NCBI GenBank assembly: GCA_964564785.1
Contig: CAZMCT010000028.1
Span: forward strand, 1 to 32,578
Direction: 5' to 3'
From: CAZMCT01 sp964564785
Lineage (GTDB): Bacteria; Planctomycetota; Phycisphaerae; UBA1845; Fen-1342
DNA length: 32,578 nt
The notes beneath the pieces are model-generated. The model made no database searches, was not told where the DNA came from, and saw nothing but the letters and a program-made list of their open reading frames with translations. Numbering within the stretch: position 1 is the stretch's first letter; each line of letters opens with the position of its first letter. Position numbers and translations under genes: made by a program. Positions 30,237 through 32,578 of the stretch are shown here, one piece after another.

Positions 30237-30851
30237 ATGGCCTACGAAGCAGCACCGCCCCCCTACCCGTACGACGCCCTGGAGCCGCACATCGACGCCC
30301 GGACGATGGAGATCCATCACGGCAAGCACCACGCCGCGTACTGCGCGAACGCGAACAAGGCCCTCGAAGCTCGGCCTGAGCTCCTGGCGATGCCGGTCGA
30401 ACAGCTTCTGGCCGACATCGAGCGCGTACCGGCAGACATCCGCCAGGCGGTGATCAACAACGCCGGCGGGCATGCGAACCACACGCTTTTCTGGCAGATC
30501 ATGGGGCCCGGCAAGGGCGGGGCGCCGCGCGGCACGCTCGCCGACGCCATCAACGCGGCATTCGGCGGGTTCGATCCGTTCAAGGAGCAATTCAGCAAGG
30601 CCGCGATGGGGCGTTTCGGCAGCGGTTGGGCGTGGTTGACGCTCGATCCGGCCGGGAAGCTTACCATCACGAGCACCGCCAACCAGGACTCGCCGATCAT
30701 GCAGCGTCACAAGCCGCTCCTGGGTCTGGACGTGTGGGAGCACGCGTACTACCTCAAGTACCAGAACCGCCGGGCGGACTACGTGGCGGCGTGGTGGAAC
30801 GTCGTGAACTGGGACGCGGTCGCCGAGCGCTTCGACGCCGCGCGAAGATAG
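30237..30851 (+). CDS. sodA: Superoxide dismutase, Mn-type of the Fe/Mn family
   Basis: The 204-residue cytoplasmic enzyme dismutates superoxide. Metal ligands are His27 ('MEIHHGKHHAAY'), His82 ('GGHANHTLFW'), and the Asp and His of 'LGLDVWEHAYYLKY'. The 'GGHANH' stretch and the Gln in 'ANQDSPIM' are the residue choices that favour manganese over iron. Length is normal and there is no signal peptide. The ATG at 30237 is preceded by GGAG at eight bases. A sigma70-like promoter lies upstream. The gene is monocistronic, followed by repeat DNA. Confidence 0.93.
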   Translation: MAYEAAPPPYPYDALEPHIDARTMEIHHGKHHAAYCANANKALEARPELLAMPVEQLLADIERVPADIRQAVINNAGGHANHTLFWQIMGPGKGGAPRGTLADAINAAFGGFDPFKEQFSKAAMGRFGSGWAWLTLDPAGKLTITSTANQDSPIMQRHKPLLGLDVWEHAYYLKYQNRRADYVAAWWNVVNWDAVAERFDAARR

Positions 30852-31203
30852 GTCCCACGCAAAGCCGCACAGACGCCGGGACGAGCGGTCGGGGGACATG
30901 AGTGCCACCCCCCGTCATTCTGGAACGGCCGGCGCGCGGTGGGGAATGCGCGCTCAGCCGCGCCCGAGCCTGGTTGGGGAGCGTTCCGCCGGCCGGGGTC
31001 GGCGTCTTGTTGTCTGCGCCCGTCCGAATGACGCCGCCTCACTGCATGACTCCGCGCCCTCGTGCCCATGCGGCGTTGCGTGCGCGCGAGCCTTACCAGC
31101 CCGTTGAAAAAGGGACCAGGCACCTTGGGCGTGGCGGTCGGCGTTGTGGCGCTCCCGTGATGGGTGGATCGGCGCGGAGCCAGCCCACTTTCTCACCGGG
31201 CTG
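30852..31203. other. Intergenic region between sodA and smpB
   Basis: No gene is supported in these 352 bases between convergent genes. The second copy of the MITE-like repeat (31096-31205) occupies the right third. The rest is GC-rich sequence with no clear signal; short ORFs here are composition artefacts. Confidence 0.55.
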
Positions 31204-31205
31204 CT
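31096..31205 (+). repeat. MITE-like dispersed repeat, copy B
   Basis: It runs from CCAGCCCGTTGAAAAAGGGA through GGCGCGGAGCCAGCCC to TTTCTCACCGGGCTGCT. The two ends are imperfectly inverted (AGCCCG..TGA(A/G)AAA against TTTCTCA..CGGGCT). The interior aligns with 2365-2450. It reaches the last bases of smpB. Confidence 0.6.
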
Positions 31206-31671
31206 ACCTCCGCCGGCGAAGCTCGCGGTCGGCATCGCGCTGGTCGTCGCGGCGGCGGATGTCCTCGCGGCGATCCGCGTGCGTTTTTCCACGGACGAGC
31301 GCCAGGGCGACCTTCACCAGTCCGCGCTCGTTGAAGTAGAGCTCGGTGGGGATGATCGTGAGCCCACGCTGCACGACTTTGGTCTGCCACTTGCGGATTT
31401 CGCGGCGGTGGACGAGCAGCTTTCGTTCGCGCGTCGGCTTATGCTGCGCGTAACCCGCCATGGGATATGGAGATATGTTGCAATCGCGCAAGAAGAGCTC
31501 GCCGTTGTGGATGAAGGCGTAGGCTTCCTCAATCGACGCGCGACCGGCGCGCAAGCTTTTGACCTCACTGCCGGTTAACGCAATTCCGGCCTCCAGGCGG
31601 TCGAGCACCTCGTAGTTATACCGGACCTTTTTGTTGACGATCTTCGGCGGCGCGGATGGACCTTTCGCCAT
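31204..31671 (-). CDS. smpB: SsrA-binding protein SmpB
   Basis: The 155-residue partner of tmRNA acts in ribosome rescue. Signatures are 'NKKVRYNYEVLDRLEAGI', 'LTGSEVKSLRAGRASIEEAY', 'ELFLRDCNISPYPMAGYAQH', 'RERKLLVHRREI', and the basic C-terminal tail 'GKTHADRREDIRRRD' that threads into the mRNA channel. Length is typical. The ATG at 31671 fits the family; the open frame continues far upstream but that part is antisense to the sigma gene. The Shine-Dalgarno is weak. It is divergent from the ECF sigma gene. No tmRNA gene is seen in the window. Its last bases overlap a dispersed repeat end. Confidence 0.95.
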   Translation of the reverse strand: MAKGPSAPPKIVNKKVRYNYEVLDRLEAGIALTGSEVKSLRAGRASIEEAYAFIHNGELFLRDCNISPYPMAGYAQHKPTRERKLLVHRREIRKWQTKVVQRGLTIIPTELYFNERGLVKVALALVRGKTHADRREDIRRRDDQRDADRELRRRR

Positions 31672-31678
31672 TTCGCCG

Positions 31679-31688
31679 CTAAATTTAG
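31679..31688. promoter_or_regulatory. AT-rich palindrome between smpB and the ECF sigma gene
   Basis: CTAAATTTAG is a perfect 10-base palindrome in the 66-base gap between the divergent genes, rare in this GC-rich DNA. It could include a -10 element or an operator. It is too close to the smpB start (8 bases) to be that gene's own -10 unless there is another start. Confidence 0.25.
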
Positions 31689-31737
31689 TGATCGTTGAGT
31701 CTTGCTGCAACTCCAGCAGAGGCTCCGGGTACAAAGG

Positions 31738-32379
31738 ATGCGTAGAGTGGGTGACGCCGAGCCCGTCGCAAAGAGCGAAATGCCGCGCCCCGAGGAAACC
31801 CGGCTGGTCCGCCGCGCCCAGCGCGGCAGCGGTGAGGCATTCCGCGCCCTGGTGGACGCCTACAAGGATCGCCTGTTCGCCTTCGTCTGGCGGATGATGC
31901 GGAACCACCACGAGGCCGAAGACATCACCCAGGCGGCCTTCGTGAAGGCCTACGAGGCGCTCGACACGTACTCCGAGCAGTACGCGTTCAGCACCTGGCT
32001 CTTCACGATCGCCTATCGGCTGTGTCTCAATCAGCTCCGCCGGAGGCGAACAGTCGCGGCCGAGCTGGACGTGACTCGGCTGGATGCGGCCCAGGACGAC
32101 GCGCCGCGGACCCTGGCGAACACGGAAGAGGCCCGCCGGCTGCGCGAACTGATCTGGAACGCCGTCGATCAGCTCAAGACGCCGCAACGTTCGGCCGTCC
32201 TGCTCTTTTATCGTGAGGGCAAGAGCTGCGAGGAAATCGGTCAGGTGCTCGGAATGCCGACCGTGACGGTCAAGAGCCATCTGCACCGGGCGCGCGCCAA
32301 GCTCCGTGACGCCCTCAGCAGCGAACTGGTGGACGACTGGATGGCCATTCAGTTCTTGAACGATTCGCATTACGCCTGA
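31738..32379 (+). CDS. ECF-type RNA polymerase sigma factor (RpoE-like)
   Basis: The protein has 213 residues from the ATG at 31738, or 199 from 31780. Region 2 shows 'FRALVDAYKDRLFAFVWRMM', 'HEAEDITQAAFVKAYEALD' and 'AFSTWLFTIAYRLCLNQLRR'. Region 4 shows 'LKTPQRSAVLLFYREGKSCE', 'EIGQVLGMPTVTVKSHLHRA' and 'RAKLRDAL'. Both are classical for RpoE-like ECF factors. The start is uncertain: AAAGG directly touches the first ATG, and the second has only a weak AGAG. The anti-sigma gene begins eight bases after its stop, so they form an operon. Its target promoters are unknown. Confidence 0.9.
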   Translation: MRRVGDAEPVAKSEMPRPEETRLVRRAQRGSGEAFRALVDAYKDRLFAFVWRMMRNHHEAEDITQAAFVKAYEALDTYSEQYAFSTWLFTIAYRLCLNQLRRRRTVAAELDVTRLDAAQDDAPRTLANTEEARRLRELIWNAVDQLKTPQRSAVLLFYREGKSCEEIGQVLGMPTVTVKSHLHRARAKLRDALSSELVDDWMAIQFLNDSHYA

Positions 32380-32387
32380 GTGGTGCC

Positions 32388-32578
32388 ATGAACTGTTCGG
32401 AATGCGAAAAACTCTTTGACGCGTACCTCGACGCCCAGCTCGCCGGGTCGCTGCGGCTGGAGTTCGACGCGCACCGCCTCCGCTGCCGACACTGCCAGCA
32501 GACGCTCGCGATGCTCGAGGCGGTCGGGCACGTCATCGCGTCCGACACGCATGTGCCCGAGCTGTCGGAGGACTTCAC
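32388..32578 (+). CDS. Zinc-finger anti-sigma factor (partial, cut by the right edge)
   Basis: Sixty-three codons are visible from the ATG at 32388. They begin 'MNCSECEKLFDAYLDAQL' and continue 'FDAHRLRCRHCQQTLAML', which gives the zf-HC2/ZAS pattern with His29, Cys33 and Cys36 of H-x3-C-x2-C, plus Cys3 and Cys6 at the N-terminus. Such proteins bind and hold the ECF factor encoded just upstream (gap of eight bases), often via redox-sensitive zinc. A transmembrane or sensor part, if any, lies beyond the window. Confidence 0.82.
   Translation, partial: MNCSECEKLFDAYLDAQLAGSLRLEFDAHRLRCRHCQQTLAMLEAVGHVIASDTHVPELSEDF

Noticed and set aside
31672..32370. N-terminal extension of SmpB to 32370
   Set aside because: It is antisense to the ECF sigma gene; SmpB proteins start close to the ATG at 31671.
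1..32578. tRNA, rRNA or tmRNA genes
   Set aside because: I looked for T-loop-like GGTTCRA words with matching acceptor stems and for tmRNA near smpB and saw none; this was by eye only, so a covariance search would be decisive.

Overview
The window looks like a chromosomal segment of a high-GC planctomycete, most likely of the Phycisphaerae type. Supporting signs are secreted proteins ending in paired dockerin-like repeats of the 'GDxNCDG ... DINPFV' kind, a PEP-CTERM-type C-terminus, a pseudopilin with a C-terminal 'DGH' motif, an ECF sigma/serine-threonine kinase pair, and many small palindromic dispersed repeats between (and in places inside) genes. No tRNA, rRNA, prophage, transposase or CRISPR array was recognised. 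Most long antisense ORFs are GC-driven shadows.

Layout. 1-2249 (-): an exported M16-peptidase-like protein without the zinc motif, cut by the left edge. 2250-2920: non-coding, with a MITE-like repeat and a hairpin leader. 2921-4600 (+): GspE/PilB ATPase. 4587-6559 (-): SelA followed by a probably frameshifted small gene. 6893-8581 (+): M3 oligoendopeptidase. 8754-9242 (-): DinB-fold protein. 9371-13270 (+): folP, dapA, a PTPS-III-like 6-pyruvoyltetrahydropterin synthase homologue, and a glycosidase-like barrel protein. 13267-15566 (-): ECF sigma factor overlapping a membrane-anchored kinase. 15712-16748 (-): Trm112-like protein overlapping a phosphoesterase. 16888-21148: a divergent exported-protein locus centred on a cobalamin riboswitch. 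21328-23368 (+): free-methionine-sulfoxide reductase and a TMTC-like membrane TPR protein. 23420-25498 (-): a radical SAM protein resembling tetraether/membrane-spanning lipid synthases. 25703-28238 (+): three small planctomycete-type proteins. 28249-28476: an array of hairpins. 28490-29794 (-): serS. 30237-30851 (+): Mn-type superoxide dismutase. 31204-31671 (-): smpB. 31738 to the right edge (+): ECF sigma factor and zinc-finger anti-sigma factor, the latter cut by the edge.

Most interesting biology. (1) A clear cobalamin riboswitch on the minus strand (about 18768-18960) precedes an exported dockerin-tailed protein and a pseudopilin. The divergent gene encodes an exported DUF4465 protein, a family linked to B12-binding surface proteins in Bacteroidetes. 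Together these suggest an envelope system for capturing corrinoids. (2) The COG0720 protein two genes after folP carries E-x2-HGH instead of the QueD motif C-x3-HGH, the mark of PTPS-III enzymes that replace dihydroneopterin aldolase in folate synthesis. (3) The radical SAM protein suggests membrane-spanning lipid chemistry. (4) Several families of short palindromic repeats recur across the window, and some are translated in frame inside genes.
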